Assembly (NCBI GenBank): GCA_965218715.1
Contig: CBDCLY010000009.1
Span: forward strand, 1 to 64,000
DNA length: 64,000 bases
Reading direction: 5' to 3'
Source: CBDCLY01 sp965218715
Lineage (GTDB): Bacteria > Bacteroidota > Bacteroidia > Flavobacteriales_E > Vicingaceae
Below the pieces are notes generated by a model, which was not told where the DNA came from, searched no databases, and worked only from the letters and a program-made list of their open reading frames with translations. Below, piece by piece: positions 53,767-61,346 of the stretch. The position numbers and the translations under genes are program-made. Position 1 is the stretch's first letter, and every line of letters starts with the position of its first letter.

Positions 53767-55290
53767 ATGAGAAAAGCATTGAACCTGTTCGACTTAACAC
53801 AGAAAGTCAACTATAAGAACGAAATTTTATCTGGCTTAACAGTGGCCCTAGCCTTGATTCCAGAGGCAGTGGCATTTGCAATCATTGCAGGATTGCCCCC
53901 ACTTACCGGCTTATACGCCGCATTTGTAATGGGTTTAGTTACTGCAGTCTTAGGTGGAAGACCAGGCATGATCTCTGGTGCAACTGGAGCTGTTGCTGTT
54001 GTTTTGGTTTCCTTGGTGAAGATGCATGGAATTGAATATGTTTTTGCTGCTGTGATTCTAGGCGGTTTATTCCAATTGGCTGCAGGTTTCCTTCGATTAG
54101 GTAAACTCATGCGATTAGTTCCTCATCCAGTTATTTTTGGTTTTGTAAACGGATTAGCGATTATCATCTTTATGTCTCAATTGGTTCAATTTAAAGGAGA
54201 TGACGGAGAATGGTTAAGTGGCAGTGCCTTATACATCCTTTTAGGATTGGTGCTATGCACCATGCTCATCATTTGGTTATTGCCTAAATTAAGTAAAGCC
54301 ATCCCTGCATCATTAGTCGCCATACTGGTTGTTTTTGGATTGGTAGTAGGATTTGATATCGATACCAAAACAGTGGGTGATTTAGCTTCCATTAAAGGCA
54401 GCTTCCCTCCTTTCCACATTCCAGATTTCCCACTGAGTTTAGAAACATTGAGAATTATACTTCCTTATTCTGCCATCATTGCTGGCGTGGGCTTAATTGA
54501 AAGTTTATTAACCCTCAACATCATAGATGAAATCACCGAAACTAGAGGACGTGGAAACAAGGAAGCGGTAGCTCAAGGTTTGGCGAACATTTTATCTGGC
54601 TTCTTTTCTGGAATGGGCGGTTGTGCAATGATCGGACAAAGTTTAATCAACATTTCTTCAGGAGCTAGAGCCAGGTTATCTGGGATCGTTGCCGCTGTTA
54701 TGTTATTGGTTTTCATCATGTTTGGATCCAGCTTAATTGAGCGTTTGCCAATGGCAGCATTAACGGGATTGATGATCATGGTATCTATAGGAACCTTCGA
54801 ATGGGCCAGTTTTAAAGCTGTGAAGCGCATGCCAAAGTCAGATATATTTGTCATGCTAGTGGTTACTTTAATTACCGCTGTACTTCACAATCTAGCATTG
54901 GCGGTATTGATTGGAGTGATCATTGCTGCACTGGTGTTCGCCTGGGACAATGCCAAGCGAATTAGAGCAAGAAAGCACATTGATGAGGAAGGCATTAAAC
55001 ATTATGAAATATACGGGCCCTTGTTCTTTGGATCTGTAAGCGTTTTCAATGAAAAGTTTGATGTACTAGATGATCCTAAAGAAGTCATCATCGATTTCGA
55101 AGAAAGTAGAATTGTTGACATGTCGGCCATTGAGGCTTTAAACAAACTCACCGAACGATATGAGAAAGTGGGCAAGAAAGTACACTTGAAGCATTTAAGC
55201 AAAGACTGCTTGGCCCTTTTGAAAAATGCTGAAGAAATTATAGACGTGAATGTATTGGAAGATCCAACTTATAAAGTATTGTTGGATTAG
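53767..55290 (+). CDS. SulP family inorganic anion transporter with STAS domain
   Basis: 507 aa. SLC26/SulP membrane domain (about 15-390) with the family start VALALIPEAVAFAIIAGLPP and the conserved GNKEAVAQGLANILSGFFSG followed by MGGCAMIGQSLINISSGARA. The cytoplasmic STAS domain (about 400-507) has EVIIDFEESRIVDMSAIEAL. Transports sulfate, bicarbonate or a similar anion; selectivity cannot be read from the sequence. Monocistronic, with a terminator 10 bp downstream. Confidence 0.94.
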   Translation: MRKALNLFDLTQKVNYKNEILSGLTVALALIPEAVAFAIIAGLPPLTGLYAAFVMGLVTAVLGGRPGMISGATGAVAVVLVSLVKMHGIEYVFAAVILGGLFQLAAGFLRLGKLMRLVPHPVIFGFVNGLAIIIFMSQLVQFKGDDGEWLSGSALYILLGLVLCTMLIIWLLPKLSKAIPASLVAILVVFGLVVGFDIDTKTVGDLASIKGSFPPFHIPDFPLSLETLRIILPYSAIIAGVGLIESLLTLNIIDEITETRGRGNKEAVAQGLANILSGFFSGMGGCAMIGQSLINISSGARARLSGIVAAVMLLVFIMFGSSLIERLPMAALTGLMIMVSIGTFEWASFKAVKRMPKSDIFVMLVVTLITAVLHNLALAVLIGVIIAALVFAWDNAKRIRARKHIDEEGIKHYEIYGPLFFGSVSVFNEKFDVLDDPKEVIIDFEESRIVDMSAIEALNKLTERYEKVGKKVHLKHLSKDCLALLKNAEEIIDVNVLEDPTYKVLLD

Positions 55291-55294
55291 GTAC

Positions 55295-55328
55295 AAAAAA
55301 AGCCCCTTGATTGCTCAAGGGGCTTTTT
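55295..55328. terminator. bidirectional terminator between SulP gene and cold-shock gene
   Basis: Perfect 10-bp stem AGCCCCTTGA / TCAAGGGGCT (55301-55310 and 55315-55324), TTGC loop, A-run on the left and T-run on the right. Confidence 0.93.
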
Positions 55329-55344
55329 GTAAAATATACTGAGA

Positions 55345-55536
55345 TTAAATCACCTTTACATTAACGGCGTTCATTCCTTTTCTACCTTCTTTTAATTCGA
55401 ATTCAACTGCGTCACCTTCTTTGATTTCATCAATTATTCCGGTTACGTGAACAAAATGTTCGTTGTTTGTTTCGTCTTCTGTAATGAAACCAAATCCTTT
55501 GGCATCATTAAAGAACTTTACTGTTCCTTTACTCAT
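55345..55536 (-). CDS. cold-shock domain protein
   Basis: 63 aa, single OB-fold cold-shock domain. RNP-1-type DAKGFGFITEDE and RNP-2-type HFVHVTGI are intact. Binds single-stranded RNA or DNA as an RNA chaperone. About three to five residues shorter than E. coli CspA, which is normal for Bacteroidota. Monocistronic between its own -7 box and a bidirectional terminator. Confidence 0.94.
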   Translation of the reverse strand: MSKGTVKFFNDAKGFGFITEDETNNEHFVHVTGIIDEIKEGDAVEFELKEGRKGMNAVNVKVI

Positions 55537-55561
55537 TGTGTTGTATTAAATAATTATTTGG

Positions 55562-55569
55562 CAAACTTA
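55562..55569 (-). promoter_or_regulatory. candidate -7 box for the cold-shock gene
   Basis: TAAGTTTG on the minus strand, 25 nt upstream of the ATG. No clear -33. Confidence 0.4.
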
Positions 55570-55613
55570 GCGATTAATTTCATTGCATCGCACTTTTTTT
55601 ATTTACACGGTTT

Positions 55614-58046
55614 TTACTTGTCAGACGTGGCTTTCCGATTCTTTACATACTTTTCTAACCATTGGTCTTGCTCCCATAAAACATGAAGTATGCTTTCTTT
55701 TGCAGCATAACCATGACTTTCTTTGGGTAATATAACCAACCTAGCGGTTGCCCCTAATCCTTTTAAAGCATTGAAATAGCGCTCACTTTGCATGGGATAA
55801 GTTCCTGAATTATTATCTGCTTCTCCATGAATCAATAATAGCGGTGTTTTCATCTTTTCTGCATGCATGAAAGGCGACATGGTGTAATACACTTCTGGTG
55901 CCTCCCAATAATTTCGCTCTTCACTTTGGAATCCGAATGGTGTTAATGTTCTATTGTAAGCACCACTTCTTGCAATTCCCGCAGCAAATAAATCTGAATG
56001 CGATAATAAATTGGCTACCATAAAGGCGCCATAACTATGTCCGCCTACTGCTACCCTGTCTCTATCGATGTAACCCATTTCATCTACCGCATCAATAGCT
56101 GCTTTTGCATTGGCCACCAATTGCTTTCTAAATGAATCATTTGGTTCTTCATCGCCTTCACCAACAATTGGGAAAGTTGCATTGTTTAATACCACATAAC
56201 CTTTGCTTACCCAGTAAATTGGCGAACCATAATAAGGATAGGTAAATGCATTAGGGTTTTGAGTATTCTGCCCTGCACTTGATTTATCTTTGAATTCTCT
56301 TGGGTAAGCCCACAATATCATGGGCATTTTTTCAGGGTTTTCTTTATCATAACCTACGGGAAGGTATAAAGTTCCTGTTAAATCTAGGCCATCTTCTCTT
56401 TTGTAATTGATTACCTCTTTATGAACGTTTTGAATGCTTTTAAATGGATTTTCAAAAGCCGTTAACTGCATGGGCTCTTTCACTCCTAATTTCCTGTAGA
56501 AATAGTTAGGATAGTCGCTAGGAGATTCTATTCTTACTAAAAGTTGTTTCTTATCGCTATCAAAAGAATTCAAGCGTTCTACCCGATCAGTATATTTGGA
56601 TTGATAAACCCTTTTGGTTTTGAAATTATCCAAGTTCATTTCATCTAAAAAGGGAAATTGTCCTTTTTCGGTATATCCATCACCCAGCAAAAAGGCTTTA
56701 TTTTCTTTGATGTCTAACACATAACTTCCATATTCGTTTCTTTTGGTTTCAAAATCTCCTGGATCGCTGTATCGGTCTTGATAATTTCTGTCGTACAGAA
56801 TTTTTACTTCCTGACTGGCATCGGCAGGATTAAAGGCATAGGTTTTAAAATTTCTAGTGTTCCACCAATAATCATAAGCAATGGCTAAGTCATCTCTTCC
56901 CCAAGTTATGCCTGAAAAACGATTGATGGTTTTTAAAATTGATTTCGATTTACCATTAAAAGGTGCTTCCAACTGAAATATTTCATCTCTAAATTCTACT
57001 TCTTTTGCAGGATCTCCTTCATCCAAAGCTTCAGCATAGATCATGCTTGCTGGTCGGTCTGCTCTCCAAGAAACACTTCTTCTTCCTTTTCTAGTAGACA
57101 TGAAACCTTTGGGCAAGTCTTCAATCAATGGCACTTCAACAATTAAACTAATGAAACGGGCATCTAAATCATAAATTACCGTTTTTGAAGGAAACCTTCT
57201 GTAAGGAACGAGGTAGGAGAAAGGCTTCTCCACCGTGTTCACCATCACATAATTTCCATCAGGAGAAAAGCTCACATTGCTGAACATGGCAGCATCTAGC
57301 CAATCTTTGCTATTTCCTAAAAGGTCTACTCTTTTCAATTCTGACATGGCCAATTGCTCAAAATTGAATTCATCAGAAGTATTCTTCAATAAATCTTGAT
57401 AGGTTCTGTTTTGTGCCTTTTTTCCATCATTTACAGAAATGGTTGGGCCCACAGGTACTGCTTCATCAGTATCAATTAATGGTTTTCTGCTGATGGGAAT
57501 CATCTTCACCAACATGGATTCGCTGTCTTCGAACCAATTGATAACGTCTCTTAAATTTGCATTGATGTTCGGACCCGTTAAACGACTAAGTTTAGCTGTT
57601 TTAATGTTTAACAACCAGAGCTCTACCCCTTCGCTAGTGGTATTGGTTAACGCCATGTATTCTTGATTTGGCGACCAAGAGAAATTGGATAAACGAGGGT
57701 TTTCTGGCAGACCACTAACAGGAATGATGTTTCCAACGCTCTCTCCCATTCTACGAATTTTCACATTCTTATAATAAGTAGTTCTGCTTCCAATGTTGGT
57801 AGCAGGATCTATCCTTAAACCAGCCAAGCGTAATTCCTTTTGCGATAAAGTGGCAATAGATTTATAGGCATCTCTGTAGAGCAGCAACATGTTTTCCTTT
57901 TTGTTGTCCATGACAACCGTAGGCGCACGTTCGATGTCTACCAGTTCCAAGATCTCCTTGCTTGGTTTTTGATAAGTGAGGTTTTCTTGAGCTTTTGTGG
58001 CCACACATCCTAGGAGGATGCATGCCGTAATAATTGATTTTTTCAT
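55614..58046 (-). CDS. S9 family peptidase (prolyl oligopeptidase-like), secreted
   Basis: 810 aa. Signal peptide MKKSIITACILLGCVATKAQ, a WD40-like beta-propeller (about 100-540: LSNFSWSPNQEYMALTNTTS, VSFSPDGNYVMVNTVEKPF), then an alpha/beta hydrolase domain. Catalytic Ser is in GGHSYGAFMVANLL (about residue 670), Asp in LLIHGEADNNSGT (about 743) and His in PKESHGYAAKES (about 777). Cleaves short peptides, resembling glutamyl or dipeptidyl peptidases of the family; exact specificity unknown. Divergent from the DEAD-box gene. Confidence 0.93.
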   Translation of the reverse strand: MKKSIITACILLGCVATKAQENLTYQKPSKEILELVDIERAPTVVMDNKKENMLLLYRDAYKSIATLSQKELRLAGLRIDPATNIGSRTTYYKNVKIRRMGESVGNIIPVSGLPENPRLSNFSWSPNQEYMALTNTTSEGVELWLLNIKTAKLSRLTGPNINANLRDVINWFEDSESMLVKMIPISRKPLIDTDEAVPVGPTISVNDGKKAQNRTYQDLLKNTSDEFNFEQLAMSELKRVDLLGNSKDWLDAAMFSNVSFSPDGNYVMVNTVEKPFSYLVPYRRFPSKTVIYDLDARFISLIVEVPLIEDLPKGFMSTRKGRRSVSWRADRPASMIYAEALDEGDPAKEVEFRDEIFQLEAPFNGKSKSILKTINRFSGITWGRDDLAIAYDYWWNTRNFKTYAFNPADASQEVKILYDRNYQDRYSDPGDFETKRNEYGSYVLDIKENKAFLLGDGYTEKGQFPFLDEMNLDNFKTKRVYQSKYTDRVERLNSFDSDKKQLLVRIESPSDYPNYFYRKLGVKEPMQLTAFENPFKSIQNVHKEVINYKREDGLDLTGTLYLPVGYDKENPEKMPMILWAYPREFKDKSSAGQNTQNPNAFTYPYYGSPIYWVSKGYVVLNNATFPIVGEGDEEPNDSFRKQLVANAKAAIDAVDEMGYIDRDRVAVGGHSYGAFMVANLLSHSDLFAAGIARSGAYNRTLTPFGFQSEERNYWEAPEVYYTMSPFMHAEKMKTPLLLIHGEADNNSGTYPMQSERYFNALKGLGATARLVILPKESHGYAAKESILHVLWEQDQWLEKYVKNRKATSDK

Positions 58047-58087
58047 TTCATTGATTTGATAACGAAAATAAGGAAAAGAGCTTTTAC

Positions 58088-58119
58088 CAAAAGTAGTTTG
58101 GGATAAATGGTGAATGCAA
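58088..58119 (-). promoter_or_regulatory. candidate promoter of the S9 peptidase gene
   Basis: Minus strand: TTG (58119-58117) as -33, 21-bp spacer, -7 box TACTTTTG (58095-58088), 41 nt before the ATG. Confidence 0.45.
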
Positions 58120-58133
58120 CGGAATCATATCTC

Positions 58134-58141
58134 TACCTTTG
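58134..58141 (+). promoter_or_regulatory. candidate -7 box for the DEAD-box helicase
   Basis: TACCTTTG, 12 nt upstream of the ATG at 58154. It is followed by an A-run that would form the whole leader. Confidence 0.45.
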
Positions 58142-58153
58142 CAAAAAAAAGTA

Positions 58154-59275
58154 ATGAGCAACTTTCAAGACCTTGGTGTTTCTGCAAATATTATCAAAGG
58201 AATCAATGAACTTGGCATTGTGCAACCTAGTCCTATCCAGAGTGAGGTGATTCCTGCTTTACTGGGACAGAAAGTGGATTTAATTGGACAAGCTCAAACG
58301 GGTACAGGAAAGACTGCTGCTTATGGCATTCCATTGTTAGAGCGGATTAAACCAGAAAAAAAGCACGTACAAGCCTTGATACTTTGTCCAACTAGGGAAT
58401 TGGGACAGCAAGTTGCGAAACAATTGTTCAAGTACACCAAATACACGCACAAGATCTTTTGTGAGGCAGTTTATGGTGGTGAGCCAATCGACAGACAGAT
58501 GACCCGATTAAGCAGGCCTACACACATAGTAGTGGCTACACCTGGACGATTAATTGATTTGGTAAAGCGGAGGGCTGTAGATTTGAATCAAGTACAAACA
58601 GTGGTATTGGATGAGGCCGACGAGATGCTAAGCATGGGCTTTAAGGCTGAATTGGATGAGATCTTGGGATTTTTACCAGATTTAAAATCCAAGTGGTTGT
58701 TTTCTGCCACGATGCCGCATGGAATTAGAAACATCATCAACGTTCATTTATCTGAAGATGCCATAAGAGTTCATGTGAGCAAGGATGCAGAAATGAATAG
58801 AAAAATCAAGCAAGAATACTTGGTTTGTGAAGATGTAGAAAAATTGAACATATTGTTGCAGTTTTTAAAATCTCGTGGCGATGAAAGAGGCATAGTATTT
58901 TGCAAAACCAAAAATGCTGTAAAGAAACTAGCCTTGCAATTGCAATCGAAAAACATTGCAGCAGATGGCATTCATGGCGATTTGAAGCAATTGGAGCGAG
59001 AAAAGGTATTGCGAAAATTCAAGAAAGAGACCTTAAGATTATTGGTGGCAACCGATTTAGCTGCCAGAGGATTGGATGTTCCTGACTTGGCTTTTGTGGT
59101 GCATTATCAATGGCCAGATCAGGACGAATATTTCACCCATCGTAGTGGCAGAACTGCTCGAGCAGGTAAAGAAGGTTTATCCCTTGCTTTGGTGAATACC
59201 ACAGAATTAAAGGCCTTAAGGTTCATAGAAAAGAAGATGAAGATTGGCTTTGAGCAACTGCGTGCAAAAGGTTGA
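58154..59275 (+). CDS. DEAD-box RNA helicase (short, core only)
   Basis: 373 aa comprising just the two RecA-like lobes. Q-motif region NELGIVQPSPIQSEVIPALL, motif I AQTGTGKTAAY, Ia PTRELGQQ, Ib TPGR, II DEAD, III SAT, V ATDLAARGLDVPD and VI HRSGRTARAGKEG. No C-terminal RNA-binding or DbpA-type extension. ATP-dependent RNA remodelling, probably in ribosome assembly or mRNA turnover. Start ATG at 58154, after the leader; the longer frame from 58139 begins inside the promoter box. A pair of REP-like hairpins starts 17 bp after its stop. Confidence 0.94.
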   Translation: MSNFQDLGVSANIIKGINELGIVQPSPIQSEVIPALLGQKVDLIGQAQTGTGKTAAYGIPLLERIKPEKKHVQALILCPTRELGQQVAKQLFKYTKYTHKIFCEAVYGGEPIDRQMTRLSRPTHIVVATPGRLIDLVKRRAVDLNQVQTVVLDEADEMLSMGFKAELDEILGFLPDLKSKWLFSATMPHGIRNIINVHLSEDAIRVHVSKDAEMNRKIKQEYLVCEDVEKLNILLQFLKSRGDERGIVFCKTKNAVKKLALQLQSKNIAADGIHGDLKQLEREKVLRKFKKETLRLLVATDLAARGLDVPDLAFVVHYQWPDQDEYFTHRSGRTARAGKEGLSLALVNTTELKALRFIEKKMKIGFEQLRAKG

Positions 59276-59292
59276 TGGGATTGAAGAAATAT

Positions 59293-59320
59293 CTGCTAGC
59301 GTGGACTTGCAGTCCGTAAC
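59293..59320 (+). repeat. REP-like hairpin, copy 1 (plus orientation)
   Basis: Stem TGGACT / AGTCCG (one G-U pair) with TGC loop (59302-59316), preceded by the conserved head GCTAGCG. Forms an inverted pair with copy 2, 33 bp further on, as in a BIME. Shares the head-plus-hairpin unit with copies 3 and 4. Confidence 0.8.
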
Positions 59321-59353
59321 CACTAATTAACGAGATAAATGAACTTGCACACA

Positions 59354-59382
59354 TTCACGGACTACAAGTCCGCGCTAACGGG
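59354..59382 (-). repeat. REP-like hairpin, copy 2 (minus orientation)
   Basis: Stem CGGACT / AGTCCG with ACA loop (59358-59372). On the minus strand it reads head GTTAGCG, then the hairpin, then TGA. Most similar to copy 5, the resemblance extending into the flanks on both sides (TGAA...GCACA before the hairpin and CGCTAACGGGA after it). Confidence 0.8.
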
Positions 59383-59433
59383 ATCTTACATTCTATTGGT
59401 AATCTATTAAAAGCAGCTAAACTTAAAACCATA

Positions 59434-59467
59434 TAAAAAAAAAGCCAACTCATAAATGAATTGGCTT
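59434..59467 (-). terminator. intrinsic terminator (minus strand)
   Basis: Stem AAGCCAA / TTGGCTT (59442-59448 with 59461-59467), an inner CAT/ATG pairing, and on the minus strand a T9 run. It terminates leftward transcription, although the nearest leftward gene ends at 59732 and has its own terminator. Confidence 0.7.
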
Positions 59468-59694
59468 CTTGTACTTTGCCGAAGGGTTACAAACCCAGCG
59501 GAGCGGAACTTTTTGCCACTTCTGAGGAACTCAAAGAAGTAAACTCACTTGATAAATCCATCATGGAGAAGGTTTCTTTAATTGAGCAATTAGGTGAGGA
59601 AGAACGCCAAACACTTTACTCTATGCTTGACGCTTTTGTAGGAAAGAAGAAGTTGAAAGACACGCTTTCTACTGTGCTAAATGATATGAAGTAA
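59461..59694 (+). pseudogene. C-terminal fragment of an XRE-type regulator
   Basis: An open frame of 77 codons whose second half (LDKSIMEKVSLIEQLGEEER then QTLYSMLDAFVGKKKLKD) resembles the helical tail of XRE/HTH regulators after the DNA-binding domain. No helix-turn-helix precedes it. The only frame start is a TTG inside a terminator stem, and REP-like hairpins occupy the region where the 5' part should be. Most likely a remnant left by rearrangement. Confidence 0.5.
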
Positions 59695-59722
59695 AAAGCC
59701 CAAGCGGTACGCCTGGGCTTTA
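59693..59722 (-). terminator. intrinsic terminator for the 89-aa membrane protein gene
   Basis: Stem AAAGCCCA / TGGGCTTT (59695-59702 with 59714-59721) and T5 on the minus strand, directly 3' of the leftward gene that ends at 59732. Confidence 0.65.
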
Positions 59723-59731
59723 GCTTAACTT

Positions 59732-60001
59732 TTACCAATATTTATTTAAGAGTAGATATATTAACCATATATCAAAAAGGACGGCTACTACTAAAAAAAC
59801 AGTTGCAATGTCCTTTGAGATTTTTTTTAACCTAAAAAGCAGAAGTATTGACAGTAAGAAAGTTACCAATATTGTCAAGAAGATTAGTTGATCCACAAGG
59901 CCGTAGCCAAAATAAATGTCACCTAACAAATACCATGACACTACAAAACCAACAAATAAGCTATGTGCAAGGAGATAATATTTGGTAATTCTTACACCCA
60001 T
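59732..60001 (-). CDS. small membrane protein of unknown function
   Basis: 89 aa with three hydrophobic segments (YYLLAHSLFVGFVVSWYLLG, LVDQLIFLTILVTFLLSILL, IATVFLVVAVLFDIWLIYLL) and a short basic loop (FRLKKISKD). No signal peptide, no catalytic motif, no family recognised. Lies between REP-like repeats in the accessory end of the window. Confidence 0.6.
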   Translation of the reverse strand: MGVRITKYYLLAHSLFVGFVVSWYLLGDIYFGYGLVDQLIFLTILVTFLLSILLLFRLKKISKDIATVFLVVAVLFDIWLIYLLLNKYW

Positions 60002-60057
60002 TACCTTTCGTTTCCTGTTTTAAAAGTGTCCTGAGTTTTCTTATTATTCATAATACT

Positions 60058-60104
60058 ACCTGCTAGCGCGGACTTGCAGTCCGTGACAACTAATCCGTGA
60101 TTTT
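60058..60104 (+). repeat. REP-like hairpin, copy 3 (47-bp form)
   Basis: Head CTAGCG, hairpin CGGACT-TGC-AGTCCG (60069-60083), then a 20-bp tail ending in TCCGTGATTTT. Identical over 47 bp to copy 4, 450 bp away in direct orientation, with the gene at 60121-60456 between them. Confidence 0.87.
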
Positions 60105-60120
60105 TAGAGGCTTTTTAGTT

Positions 60121-60456
60121 TTAATGAGATATTAAATTTGATTTCATATAAATATCCAATCTTTCTTTGTCTAAATCAATACAAGGCTTCATCAATTTAA
60201 TTTTTTCTTTATGATGACCTTTAAAGTCAATAGTAATATAATATCCAACATCACAACTAAATTCTAGTACAGCTGTCCCATTTTCGTTGGTAATGTAAAT
60301 ATTTTCGTCTCCTGTTGTTGTTATTACTTTAACCTCTGCTTTATCAAGCTCTAAAGAATCTTTATCATATACTTGGATAGTTAACTTTTTTGATTGAGCA
60401 TTACAACTAATGCTCAACAACTGTAAGAAGACACTTAAGTATAATAATATTTTCAT
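60121..60456 (-). CDS. small secreted beta-sandwich-like protein
   Basis: 111 aa. The signal peptide ends SISCNAQ, followed by one domain of about 85 residues with the carboxypeptidase-regulatory/Ig-like strand order (LTIQVYDKDSLELDKAEVKV, NENGTAVLEF, YYITIDFKGHHKEKIKL). No catalytic motif. Probably periplasmic or surface exposed. Bracketed by identical 47-bp REP-like repeats. Confidence 0.65.
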   Translation of the reverse strand: MKILLYLSVFLQLLSISCNAQSKKLTIQVYDKDSLELDKAEVKVITTTGDENIYITNENGTAVLEFSCDVGYYITIDFKGHHKEKIKLMKPCIDLDKERLDIYMKSNLISH

Positions 60457-60507
60457 AGTTAATTACTGTTCTTCAAATGTTTCATTTGAACGAGTGTCAT
60501 GTTGGAC

Positions 60508-60554
60508 ACCTGCTAGCGCGGACTTGCAGTCCGTGACAACTAATCCGTGATTTT
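60508..60554 (+). repeat. REP-like hairpin, copy 4 (47-bp form)
   Basis: Identical to copy 3, hairpin at 60519-60533. It lies 24 bp from the 3' end of the RAYT gene, and copy 5 lies in inverse orientation on the gene's 5' side. Confidence 0.87.
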
Positions 60555-60578
60555 AATCTACCATGCATGCAAGCCAAA

Positions 60579-61151
60579 TTAGCTAATAAATTTCCAATTC
60601 CTACTTAACACTTCAACCTTTATTAAACCTTCAAGTTCTGCATAATTTCTTGCGCTCGAATATAAATAATGCTGCGGTAGTTCTACAATTCCTGCTTTAA
60701 CTGGGTTATTATGAATATAATCTAACTTTTGTTCTAAAAATCTTTGTTGACTAATTTCTTCTGCATGAAAACCTGCTTGCCAAACCTTAAACTTTTGATT
60801 CCTTTTTAAATCTACGCAAGACTTTTCAAAATAAGACAACATCCACTCTCGCCTACTTTCAGTTTCTTTTTCGATAGTTTTAATAATCTGCTTACTTGTA
60901 AATGTTTTAAAATCTCTAATTATATCCGACAAGAATTTATCTTCCTTTTGACTCTGACAAATCATGTGCAAATGGTTTGACATTAAACACCATGCATAAA
61001 TAATTAAGCCTTTATTTTCTTGGCAAAATTTTAAGGACTCAATTAGCTTCTTTTTTTGTACTTCTCTTGTAAAAACATCAAGCCAGCCAACTATTGTAGT
61101 CGTTACAAAATAAGGCTTAGCATTGTCCTTTACTTTGTATTTTGTTGACAT
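60579..61151 (-). CDS. REP-associated tyrosine transposase (RAYT, Y1_Tnp family)
   Basis: 190 aa HUH endonuclease. CLMSNHLHMI gives the HUH-type pair His60 and His62. QKLDYIHNNPVKAGI gives the catalytic Tyr145. GFHAEEI and the basic loop REWMLSYFEKSCVDLKRNQK are also family-typical. RAYTs nick single-stranded REP hairpins and are thought to spread them. They are single copy and not flanked by IS ends. Here REP-like hairpins flank the gene in inverse orientation (copies 4 and 5), the classical REP/RAYT arrangement. Intact. Confidence 0.93.
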   Translation of the reverse strand: MSTKYKVKDNAKPYFVTTTIVGWLDVFTREVQKKKLIESLKFCQENKGLIIYAWCLMSNHLHMICQSQKEDKFLSDIIRDFKTFTSKQIIKTIEKETESRREWMLSYFEKSCVDLKRNQKFKVWQAGFHAEEISQQRFLEQKLDYIHNNPVKAGIVELPQHYLYSSARNYAELEGLIKVEVLSRNWKFIS

Positions 61152-61223
61152 TGAGGTAAAATAATTATTCTATCATTTATTGCTTTAAATTCTTCTTGCA
61201 TATTTATTGTTAATGAAGTGCAC

Positions 61224-61257
61224 AAAATCACGGACTACAAGTCCGCGCTAACGGGAC
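61224..61257 (-). repeat. REP-like hairpin, copy 5 (minus orientation)
   Basis: Hairpin CGGACT-ACA-AGTCCG (61231-61245) with the head CGCTAACGGGA on its right side. Lies 72 bp upstream of the RAYT start. Nearly the same as copy 2. Confidence 0.85.
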
Positions 61258-61299
61258 CATTACCGGTTGGCATTACCCTGCTTAGTTGGTTATTCAGAT

Positions 61300-61328
61300 A
61301 AAAAAAGCCCCTGATTTCTCAGAGGCTT
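61300..61328 (-). terminator. terminator for the RHS-lipoprotein pair
   Basis: Stem of ten positions with one C/A mismatch (AAGCCCCTGA with TCAGAGGCTT), loop TTTC, and T7 on the minus strand, 18 bp after the lipoprotein stop. Confidence 0.8.
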
Positions 61329-61346
61329 TAACTTTATCCGTTTAAA

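Noticed and set aside
54573..55202. Antisense frames within the SulP gene
   Set aside because: The plus strand has full SulP and STAS motifs. The antisense products are Lys/Ala/Pro-biased reverse translations.
60058..60554. 47-bp direct repeats considered as att sites of an integrated element
   Set aside because: No integrase or tRNA target, and both repeats are REP hairpin copies, which explains the identity.
59293..61257. Repeated palindromes considered as a CRISPR array
   Set aside because: Spacing is irregular (tens to hundreds of bp), copies are in both orientations, genes lie between them and there are no cas genes. REP-like units fit better.
61152..61346. Region between the RAYT gene and the RHS pair examined for another gene
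   Set aside because: Contains REP-like copy 5 and a terminator; no open frame with coding character.
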